Shown here piece by piece: positions 1 through 5,859 of a stretch of 16,035 bases of DNA. Source of the DNA: Treponema sp. (GTDB lineage: Bacteria > Spirochaetota > Spirochaetia > Treponematales > UBA12059); contig JAAYUR010000381.1 in the NCBI GenBank assembly GCA_012517645.1, positions 1 through 16,035 on the forward strand, given 5' to 3'. Every line of letters begins with the position of its first letter. Positions within the stretch are counted from its first letter, which is position 1. The notes below the pieces were generated by a model. That model had not been told where the DNA came from. It made no database searches and saw only the letters and a list, made by a program, of their open reading frames with translations. Position numbers and translations under genes: made by a program.

Positions 1-352
1 GCTCGTTCACCTCCGCGGCCATGTAGCCCGTATCCTGCTTGGTGAAGACGCCGTTCGCGCCTTGGACGGCCAATTCCCGGACGCGCTGGACGATGTCCAC
101 CGCCTGGCGCACGTAGCCTTCCGAGACGCGGTACCGATCCTCCGCGAACGCGGCGTTCTTCTCGAACCGGGCCAGCCGGCTGACGAAGGACTCGTACTTG
201 ACGGCATGTGCCGCGGCAAGCGGGTCGTCCCGAAGCTCCGCGATCCGGGTCTGCCGGGCCATCTTGGTCTCCAGACGCGCGGTGCGATCCTCGGTCCTTC
301 GGAGCCAGTACTGCATGTCCGTATTCATCTGGTCCGTGCTGACGCGCTTCAT
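1..352 (-). CDS. flgL: Flagellar hook-associated protein 3, FlgL (N-terminal part, cut by window edge)
   Basis: FlgL is the second hook-filament junction protein; it sits between FlgK and the flagellin filament, which in spirochaetes lies in the periplasm. Only the first 117 codons are inside the window. The protein starts MKRVSTDQMNTDMQYWLRR and continues with the long amphipathic helices typical of the flagellin/FlgL N-terminus, including a DDPLAAAHAVKYES segment that matches the family's 'DDP' signature, then RVRELAVQGANG. The ATG lies 5 bases after the flgK stop, and its GGGAG ribosome site lies inside the end of flgK, so the two are translationally linked. In Treponema, flgK-flgL is commonly followed by fliW and csrA; those would lie outside the window. 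Identification is secure; the C-terminus is unseen. Confidence 0.93.
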   Translation of the reverse strand, partial: MKRVSTDQMNTDMQYWLRRTEDRTARLETKMARQTRIAELRDDPLAAAHAVKYESFVSRLARFEKNAAFAEDRYRVSEGYVRQAVDIVQRVRELAVQGANGVFTKQDTGYMAAEVNE

Positions 353-357
353 CTATG

Positions 358-2235
358 TCACACTCCCATCCGGTTGATGATGGTATTCAGCATCTCGTCG
401 AAATTCGCTATGAACCGGGCAGCGGCCGCGTACCCGTGCTGGAACTTGATCATGTTGGCAAGCTCCTCGTCGATGTTGACTCCGGAGATCGAGTCCCGCA
501 TGTCCGCCAGGTTCTTCACGATCCGGGACTGGGTTTCCGCCGATCGCTCCGCCTGCTCACCCAGAAGGCCGATCCTCGCCGCGGCGTCGGCGAACCAGTC
601 GTCGAAGGTCGCCAGGGATCCCACCATCACAGGCCGGTCCCGCAGGGCCGCGATGGCCAGGGCCGCGCTTCCGTCCCCGATTTCGGCGGGTTTTCCGTTC
701 TCCCCGAAGCCCGCGGCCACCTTCATGGGGTTGCGGCCCACGGCCTCGGTCACCTCGATCCATCCCGAGGGATGGGCGATGGGGGCGACCGCGTAGTCCA
801 GGCCCCCGGTTCGGAGGCCCAGGACTGCGTCCGGACGTTCCCAGTCGAAGGCTCCGGCCTCCCCGGAGGCGGCCAGGATCCCCGCGTACCCCGCAAGGAA
901 CTCCCCCGAATCCTCCAGGTGCCGGATCACAAAGTCCGGGTTCTCCCTGGAGTCCGTCGCGGTCGCCCGGAGCTGGAGGCGGCCTTCCCGGGTCAGGCGG
1001 GCCGTCACCTCCGCCCCGGAGGTGTTGATCCGGGCCACAAGGTCGCCGACAGTATCCGTGGGCCGATAGGGGATCTCCAGGATGCCCCCGGGGCCCGAAA
1101 GGCGGATCGTACCCGCTAGCCCTATCTGCTCCTGCCCGTCCAGCCGGTTCACGCCGGTGACGCGGTAGATGTAGGTGGAGTCGTACTGGCCGTCCCCGTT
1201 CCGGTCGTAGTTGCCCGCGACGTTGTTGACCGCGGGATACTCGGAGAAGAAGTCCGTGCCCGTGGAACCGTCCAGGCCGTATGCGGCGCGGTGAGCCTCG
1301 TTCACCAGGTCCGTGAAAGTCAGGGTCATGGTGTCCAGGGACTGGATCTCCCCCCGGATGTCCCCGTCCCGTAGCTGGAAGAGGGCGCCCAGGACGCCCC
1401 CCCGGTACCGCGCCTCGTCCTCCGTGTCCGACCAGACCGGACGGCCGTAGCCGTCGTCCTCGGGCCCCGAGGTGAGGGAGAATGCCCGGGCGATCTTGCC
1501 CTGCACCAGGATTTGGCCGTCCAGATGTACCATGAATTCGTCGGCGTCCCGGCCGTCGGTGGTCACGGGAACAAGCTTGCCCAGCTTCTCCACCAGGAGA
1601 GCCCGGCGGTCCAAAAGATCGTTGGGGCTGTCCCCCAGAGCCTTGACTTTCACGATCTCGACGTTGAGCGCGGCGATCTGGCGCGAAAGGTCGTTCACCT
1701 GTTTGATCACGATCCCGATATCCTGGTCCGCCATCTCCCGGATTCCGGAGAGGCGCTGGTACCGTTCATGGATCGAGTCAATGAGGGTCCGGCCGCGCTC
1801 CACCACGGCCCGGCGGGCGGGGAGCTCGCCGGGATGCAGGGAAAGCTCCTGCCAGGCGTCCCAGAACATATCCATCCGGGACCGGATGGAGACGTCCGTC
1901 GGCTCGTCGTAGACCTGCTCCAGGAGACGGACGTACTTGTCCCGGGTCTCCCAGTATCCCAGCCCTCCCTGCTGGGCGACGATGCGGCCTTCCAACAGCT
2001 CGTCCTTGACCCGCTCGATGCGGGAGACCTGGACGCCCTGTCCGATCTGGCCGGGGGTTTCCTCCCGGTTCAGCTGGGGGGCGTAGATAGGCTCAACGCT
2101 CCCCAGATGAACCCGTTGACGGGAATACCCTTCCGTGGAAGCGTTGGTCAGGTTGTGGCCCGTGGTCACCAGGCCCTGCTGATGGGCCACAAGACCCCGT
2201 TTTCCGATCTCTATGCCCGCGAACGTCGACTGCAT
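358..2235 (-). CDS. flgK: Flagellar hook-associated protein 1, FlgK
   Basis: FlgK joins the flagellar hook to the filament through FlgL and is exported by the flagellar type III system with FlgN as chaperone. The 625-residue product has the rod-type N-terminus (GLVAHQQGLVTTGHNLTNAS, ending EGYSRQRV, about residues 14-41). It has the matching C-terminal coil (GVNIDEELANMIKFQHGYAA, about 585-604, then MLNTIINRMGV), both hallmarks of FlgK/FlgE/FlgG-family axial proteins. The middle is a long variable domain with a short DRNGDGQYD loop at residues 344-352, resembling a calcium-binding DxNxDGxxD loop. The ATG at 2235 follows a G-rich ribosome site and comes 13 bases after the flgN stop; the TGA stop is 5 bases before flgL. 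Middle gene of the flgN-flgK-flgL operon. Function is secure. Confidence 0.96.
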   Translation of the reverse strand: MQSTFAGIEIGKRGLVAHQQGLVTTGHNLTNASTEGYSRQRVHLGSVEPIYAPQLNREETPGQIGQGVQVSRIERVKDELLEGRIVAQQGGLGYWETRDKYVRLLEQVYDEPTDVSIRSRMDMFWDAWQELSLHPGELPARRAVVERGRTLIDSIHERYQRLSGIREMADQDIGIVIKQVNDLSRQIAALNVEIVKVKALGDSPNDLLDRRALLVEKLGKLVPVTTDGRDADEFMVHLDGQILVQGKIARAFSLTSGPEDDGYGRPVWSDTEDEARYRGGVLGALFQLRDGDIRGEIQSLDTMTLTFTDLVNEAHRAAYGLDGSTGTDFFSEYPAVNNVAGNYDRNGDGQYDSTYIYRVTGVNRLDGQEQIGLAGTIRLSGPGGILEIPYRPTDTVGDLVARINTSGAEVTARLTREGRLQLRATATDSRENPDFVIRHLEDSGEFLAGYAGILAASGEAGAFDWERPDAVLGLRTGGLDYAVAPIAHPSGWIEVTEAVGRNPMKVAAGFGENGKPAEIGDGSAALAIAALRDRPVMVGSLATFDDWFADAAARIGLLGEQAERSAETQSRIVKNLADMRDSISGVNIDEELANMIKFQHGYAAAARFIANFDEMLNTIINRMGV

Positions 2236-2248
2236 CCCGTCCCCCCGA

Positions 2249-2743
2249 TTACAGGGCCGTGTCCAGCACTATGGGCCGGGCCCCCGCAGACACGGCGCGG
2301 CCCGTACGGCCGTATAGACGGCCCTTCTGGTCCGGATAGAGTTCCTCCACGACGGAGCGAATGGTCCCCGCCGTTTCCCCCACGTACTCGCCCAGGGCCT
2401 CGTTCTCCACCCGGGCGCGCAGGGCCGCCACCTTGAGCCGGCGGTAGGAATCCGAGAGCATGCTCCGCTCCGGCTCGGGAACCCCCAGGGCCAGCCTGTA
2501 GACCGAAGAATCCGCGGGCAGACCACTTTCCGCCAGGATCTCGTCCCAGAGGGCGGAGCGGTTCCTCTCGGTAGCCTCCGCCAGCAGGGCGATGCCTTCG
2601 ATGCGGAGAAGGACATCCTGCAGGGCGGGCCAATCCCTTCGACGAATCGAGTCGGACAGGACCTTGCGCTCTTCCAGGTACTTTTCAAGCGCGGCTGCCT
2701 CGTCGAGGACGGACTGGATCAGCTCGGGAATCTTCGTCGTCAT
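2249..2743 (-). CDS. flgN: FlgN-family flagellar export chaperone
   Basis: The 164-residue product is mostly helical and charged, as expected of FlgN, the cytoplasmic chaperone that keeps FlgK and FlgL export-ready. Support comes from its place directly before flgK, its size, the helical N-terminal segment (PELIQSVLDEAAALEKYLEE), and a C-terminal RLYGRTGR motif like the conserved 'YxxxG' tail of FlgN proteins. I chose the ATG at 2743 because AAGGAG lies 7 bases upstream; an upstream in-frame ATG at 2803 would lack such a site and would run through the sigma-28-like promoter. First gene of the operon, with a very short leader after that promoter. Sequence identity of FlgN is always weak, so context carries much of the call. 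Confidence 0.8.
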   Translation of the reverse strand: MTTKIPELIQSVLDEAAALEKYLEERKVLSDSIRRRDWPALQDVLLRIEGIALLAEATERNRSALWDEILAESGLPADSSVYRLALGVPEPERSMLSDSYRRLKVAALRARVENEALGEYVGETAGTIRSVVEELYPDQKGRLYGRTGRAVSAGARPIVLDTAL

Positions 2744-2763
2744 AGGGCGCTCCTTCTCTACGA

Positions 2764-2790
2764 ATATCGGAAGGCTGCGCCGCGGGATTA
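2764..2790 (-). promoter_or_regulatory. Sigma-28 (FliA)-like promoter for flgN-flgK-flgL
   Basis: Reading the minus strand, TAAT (2790-2787) is followed after exactly 15 bases by TCCGATAT (2771-2764). The enteric FliA consensus is TAAA-N15-GCCGATAA, so 9 of 12 positions agree with exact spacing. The -10 box ends about 20 bases before the flgN ATG, leaving room for a short leader carrying the AAGGAG site. Sigma-28 control of late hook-filament genes is the known pattern in many flagellated bacteria, which fits this operon. Confidence 0.6.
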
Positions 2791-2802
2791 GGGGAAAGCA
2801 CA

Positions 2803-2835
2803 CGCTGGTTACAATCAGGAACTCACCAACCAGCG
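2803..2835. repeat. Inverted repeat upstream of the flgN promoter
   Basis: CGCTGGTT (2803-2810) and its exact complement AACCAGCG (2828-2835) flank a 17-base spacer. It lies just upstream of the sigma-28-like -35 box of flgN, where a regulator could bind. It could be chance; 8-bp arms are modest. Confidence 0.3.
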
Positions 2836-2843
2836 CGTATCTA

Positions 2844-2955
2844 GTGTCACGAAGCTTGTGCTATTCGCAGCCGGAGTCTGTACGGCCGATCCGCCGGCCG
2901 ACTTGGTTAGGGTTCTAAAGCCTTCGGATCACATTCTGCACAAGCTTCGTAACAC
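2844..2955. repeat. Near-perfect 17-bp inverted repeat pair flanking a 112-bp intergenic segment
   Basis: GTGTCACGAAGCTTGTG at 2844-2860 is repeated in inverted orientation at 2939-2955, where the complement reads GTGTTACGAAGCTTGTG, with one mismatch in 17. Each arm is itself close to a palindrome around AAGCTT. Between them, CGGCCG at 2883-2888 and 2895-2900 forms a small central hairpin. The element lies between the divergent flgN promoter and the P-loop gene. It could be a pair of operator sites, a structured leader, or the remnant of a small inverted-repeat element. No target-site duplication is visible at its borders. Confidence 0.55.
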
Positions 2956-3001
2956 TGCCCGTCTTGTATGTCGGGGCGGCGACGGGGTAGTATTCGGGAC
3001 A

Positions 3002-3889
3002 ATGTTCCGATTCATAAACGACCTGCTCTGGCTGGCCCGGGGCGTCCGGGTCTTCGCCCTGGTGGGAGAAAGCGGTACGGGCAAGAGTTTCCGGGCCAAG
3101 CTGGTCGCGCAAAAGTACGGCATCGACGTCATCATTGACGACGGACTCCTTATCAAGGGAGATTCCATCGTCGCCGGAAAGAGCGCAAAGCGCGAACAGC
3201 TGTACATGACCGCCGTCAAGACCGCCCTCTTCCACGACAAGGCCCACCGGGACCAGGTGGCCAAAGCCATCGCCAAGGGTCATTTCAAGAAGATCCTGGT
3301 CATCGGGACCTCCCAGAAGATGACGGAGAAGATCACAGAGCGCCTCCAGCTCCCGCATCCCTCCAAGATCATAAAGATCGAGGACATCGCCACCACCGAG
3401 GAGATCGAGAAAGCCATTCGCACCCGACGGGTCGAGGGGAAGCACGTCATCCCCGTGCCCGCCATCGAGGTGAAGCGCAGCTACCCTCGCATCTTCTACG
3501 ACTCGATCCGGGTATTCCTCCAGAAAAACCTCGGAACCCGGGCTCTTTCGGCGCCCAAGGTCTACGAAAAGTCCGTGGTCCGCCCGGAGTTCTCGAAGCG
3601 GGGACGGGTGGCGATCTCCGAGGCGGCCCTTTCCCAGATGGTTCTTCACTGCGTGAACGAGTTCAATCCGGAGGTCAGGATCAAGAAGATCACCGTCGGA
3701 TCCGATTCCCAGGGCTACCGTCTGACCCTGGCCATCGAGGTCCCCTTCGGAACCCAGCTATCGGGCAACATCCACCATCTCCAGCAGTATGTGATCGACA
3801 ATATCGAGCGGTTCACGGGCATCCTCATCGAGGAGGTGAACATCGTGGTGGAGAGGTTCGGAACGGTACAGGATACCTCGGAGGTTTGA
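3002..3889 (+). CDS. P-loop ATP-binding protein with Asp23-like C-terminal domain
   Basis: This 295-residue cytoplasmic protein has a clear Walker A motif, GESGTGKS, at about residues 22-29, preceded by a hydrophobic strand (VRVFALV). The strand-like segments VIIDDG (44-48) and KKILVIGTS (about 95-103) fit a RecA/kinase-type nucleotide fold. The last 90 residues (from about 200: RGRVAISEAALSQMV, then VDN-like repeats ending IEEVNIVVERF) resemble the Asp23/Gls24 family, in which a small alpha-beta domain ends in 'VKEVNVHV'. I recognise no named gene and assign no reaction. The ATG at 3002 is chosen because the upstream codons to 2858 read as non-coding DNA and contain an inverted repeat; its ribosome site is weak, so the start is uncertain. 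It is divergent from flgN, and its stop overlaps the -35 box of the next gene. Coding status is secure, function unknown. Confidence 0.8.
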   Translation: MFRFINDLLWLARGVRVFALVGESGTGKSFRAKLVAQKYGIDVIIDDGLLIKGDSIVAGKSAKREQLYMTAVKTALFHDKAHRDQVAKAIAKGHFKKILVIGTSQKMTEKITERLQLPHPSKIIKIEDIATTEEIEKAIRTRRVEGKHVIPVPAIEVKRSYPRIFYDSIRVFLQKNLGTRALSAPKVYEKSVVRPEFSKRGRVAISEAALSQMVLHCVNEFNPEVRIKKITVGSDSQGYRLTLAIEVPFGTQLSGNIHHLQQYVIDNIERFTGILIEEVNIVVERFGTVQDTSEV

Positions 3890-3914
3890 CAAACCGAGCC
3901 GACGGTTCTAGGAT
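3883..3914 (+). promoter_or_regulatory. Sigma-70-like promoter for the TPR protein, overlapping the upstream stop codon
   Basis: TTGACA (3886-3891) is a perfect -35 box. After 17 bases comes TAGGAT (3909-3914), 4 of 6 to the TATAAT consensus. The TGA stop of the upstream gene lies inside the -35 box. Two mutually exclusive small stems overlap here: GGTTT/AAACC (3883-3895) and AACCG/CGGTT (3893-3907). Neither is followed by a T-run, so I do not call a terminator. Confidence 0.55.
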
Positions 3915-3985
3915 AAGGGAGGATCCAAGAAGCTCCCGCGTTCAATACGCGAAGCGGCATGTTTACGCGATATCCGGGAGGAAGC

Positions 3986-5170
3986 ATGAAGAGACTCTTG
4001 GCCGCGGCCGTCGCGGCATTCATTTTTGCCTCGGCCCTTCAAGCCCAGGGGCTCGATTTCGCCCAGGCGCGCTCGGACCACTACGCGGTCTGGGCGGAAG
4101 CCGGACAGGCACGGGCGGATGAACTGGCCAAGGTCCTGGAAGGACTGTTCACCCTCTTCGAGGAGGATATGCGCTTCGACCCGGGCAGCCTGAAAAGCAG
4201 GCTGACCGTTCGGGTGTTCCGCGACAAGCCTGGGTTCGACGCCTACATGACCCGAGTCGTCGGAGAGACCCGGCCCGATTTCGTGTATCTCCACTACCCC
4301 ACCCTCGAACGATCCGAGCTGTTGGTCTTCGAAAAGGAAGAGCCGGACTTTTCCGCCTCCCTGTCCCACCAAGCCTATGTGCAGTACCTGAAGGCCTTCA
4401 TCCCGAATCCTCCGCTCTGGATACGGGAAGGCTTCGCCGTCTACTACGAGCGGGCGGCCTGGGACAAGAGCGCCGGAGCCGTGGTCTTCAAGGAGAACAC
4501 GGCATGGTTGGAGACTCTTAAAGCCCTGCGGAACTCGTGCAAGCTCCTGGGGATCGAGACCCTGCTGACCGCGACCCCCGAACGGGCGGAGAGCGCCCGG
4601 GACGTCTTCTATCCCCAGTCCTGGGCGTTCGTCTCCTTCCTGCTGAGCGGCCAGGAACCCCGGTATGCCCGATTCCTGTGGGATTCTCTGGCGGCCCTCC
4701 GGCCCGCCGCGAGCTTGGCGGAGAACCAGGGAGCCGTGGCCGCCCTCTTCCGCCGGTGGCACGACCTGAAAGCCGCCCAGGAGGACTTCCTGGCCTGGAT
4801 GGATTCCCGCAAGACCTTCGCGGAACTCGTGGAGGATGGAGTCCGCCTCTACGGGGAAAAGAAGCTGGACGACTCCGAGGCGGCGTTCGCGGAAGCCCTA
4901 TCCAAGAACGAGGGGAACTATATTCCCTACTACTACCTCGGCCTGATCTCCTACGGACGGAACGACTTCGACATGGCGGAGTACTACTACAAGACCGCCC
5001 TGCAGCTGGGCTGCGATCCCGCCGCGACGAATTTCGCCCTGGGTCTGAACGCCTACGCGGTGAATCGCCTGGAGGACGCCAAGGGCTACCTTACCAAGGC
5101 CAAGACCGAGGCTCCGGATCGGTACGCGACCCGAGTGGACGAGATACTGGGGCGAATCGGCACTCCCTGA
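3986..5170 (+). CDS. Secreted protein with degenerate peptidase-MA-like region and C-terminal TPR repeats
   Basis: The 394-residue product begins with a signal peptide (MKRLLAAAVAAFIFASALQA, cleavage likely near LQA-QG), so it acts outside the inner membrane. Residues of about 25-260 resemble the DUF1570/peptidase-MA type of gluzincin. The segment SLSHQAYVQYL (about 125-135), followed by PPLWIREGFAVYYE (about 142-155), sits where family members have HExxH and 'W..EG.A.Y.E'. Here the motif is HQAYV, lacking both the catalytic Glu and the second His, so peptidase activity is unlikely. The C-terminal 110 residues form about three TPR repeats (YIPYYYLGLISYGRNDFDMA, then AEYYYKTALQLG), a protein-binding scaffold. 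The ATG at 3986 is preferred over one 27 bases upstream because GGGAGGAAGC precedes it and the signal peptide starts there. Own promoter upstream; convergent with rnhB. Confidence 0.82.
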   Translation: MKRLLAAAVAAFIFASALQAQGLDFAQARSDHYAVWAEAGQARADELAKVLEGLFTLFEEDMRFDPGSLKSRLTVRVFRDKPGFDAYMTRVVGETRPDFVYLHYPTLERSELLVFEKEEPDFSASLSHQAYVQYLKAFIPNPPLWIREGFAVYYERAAWDKSAGAVVFKENTAWLETLKALRNSCKLLGIETLLTATPERAESARDVFYPQSWAFVSFLLSGQEPRYARFLWDSLAALRPAASLAENQGAVAALFRRWHDLKAAQEDFLAWMDSRKTFAELVEDGVRLYGEKKLDDSEAAFAEALSKNEGNYIPYYYLGLISYGRNDFDMAEYYYKTALQLGCDPAATNFALGLNAYAVNRLEDAKGYLTKAKTEAPDRYATRVDEILGRIGTP

Positions 5171-5172
5171 CC

Positions 5173-5186
5173 TCCCCCGCGGGGGA
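5173..5186. terminator. Palindrome between convergent genes, possible bidirectional terminator
   Basis: TCCCCCGCGGGGGA is a perfect 14-base palindrome lying between the stop of the TPR gene (5170) and the stop of rnhB (5196). It would form a 5-bp G+C stem with a CGCG loop in either transcript. There is no T-run on either side, so a terminator role is inferred from position only. Confidence 0.35.
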
Positions 5187-5195
5187 CTCCGAGAC

Positions 5196-5753
5196 CTAGC
5201 CGATTTCTTGGATTCGCACCCGGAACGTCATCCTCTGGATCGGGGAGGGTCCCAGCCGGACACAGAGCTCCCGATGGGCCCGGGTAGGGTACCCTTTGTG
5301 CAGGGAATATCCGTACTCCGGATAGAGCCAATCGTACCGGTCCATGACCCGGTCTCGGGCCGTCTTGGCCAGGATGGAGGCGGCCATAACGGCCGGGACC
5401 AGGCTGTCCCCCCGAACCACGGCCATGGCGGGTTCGGGAAGTACGGGTATCTGGTTACCGTCCACGAGTATCAAGTCCGCCCGGGTTCCCAGGGCCCTGT
5501 AGGCGCGGGCCATGGCCTCGAGGGAAGCGGCCAGTATGTTCATGCGGTCGATCTCCCAGGGACTCGCTCAGCCCAGGGCCCAGGCCCGAGCCCGCCCGCG
5601 GATCAGGGAAGCCGCGGCCTCCCGCCGGGCCGGGGAGAGGGCTTTTGAGTCCGCCAGGATCTCGACTGGAAAATCCCCGGGCAGGATGACCGCGGCCGCG
5701 CAAACGGGCCCCGCCAGCGGACCCCGGCCCGCCTCGTCGATGCCGCAGAGCAT
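5196..5753 (-). pseudogene. rnhB: Ribonuclease HII interrupted by an in-frame TGA
   Basis: RNase HII cuts the RNA strand of RNA-DNA hybrids and removes single ribonucleotides from DNA. The first part reads MLCGIDEAGRGPLAGP (catalytic Asp and Glu in DEAG). The second part carries NILAASLEAMARAYRALG, LILVDGN (third Asp), GDSLVPAVMAASILAKTARD (fourth Asp region) and HKGYPT, all classic RNase HII blocks. The two parts are in the same frame, separated only by TGA at 5570-5568: WALG-stop-ASPWEIDRMNIL. In E. coli the equivalent position is Arg (LGRAEPHEID), so a single C-to-T change (CGA to TGA) or TGG to TGA would explain it. I start at 5753, where GGAGG sits 5 bases upstream; an in-frame ATG at 5795 is possible. 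Full length, about 186 codons, is normal for the family. Nonsense mutation, sequencing error, or two separately translated halves are all possible: GGGAG lies 9 bases before an internal ATG at 5543. Confidence 0.88.
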
Positions 5754-5839
5754 TCGGGCCTCCGCGGCCCGGGTTTTCCATGTCTCGTCCCCCATGGCGC
5801 CACTCTAATTCTCCGGAGGCCCCTTTCGCAAGACCGGCG

Positions 5840-5859
5840 TAGGGGTTAGAATTCCCCTA
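5840..5859 (+). promoter_or_regulatory. Hairpin covering the start region of the DapF-like gene
   Basis: TAGGGG (5840-5845) pairs exactly with CCCCTA (5854-5859) across an 8-base loop. The second arm ends on the A of the ATG at 5859, and the first arm contains the only G-rich candidate ribosome site (AGGGG). In the mRNA this would hide both the ribosome site and the edge of the start codon, which could lower or regulate translation. Role inferred. Confidence 0.4.

Noticed and set aside
2844..2955. Transposon insertion with target-site duplication
   Set aside because: Flanking bases on the two sides do not match, and no transposase gene is present; only the inverted repeats are supported.
2858..3001. 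N-terminal extension of the P-loop protein
   Set aside because: The extra 48 codons have no family character, lie across an inverted repeat, and precede a more natural start (MFRFINDLLWLARG).
5543..5600. A frameshift in rnhB between the two halves
   Set aside because: Triplet counting shows that both halves are in the same frame; the break is one stop codon (TGA), with 8 sense codons between it and the internal ATG.
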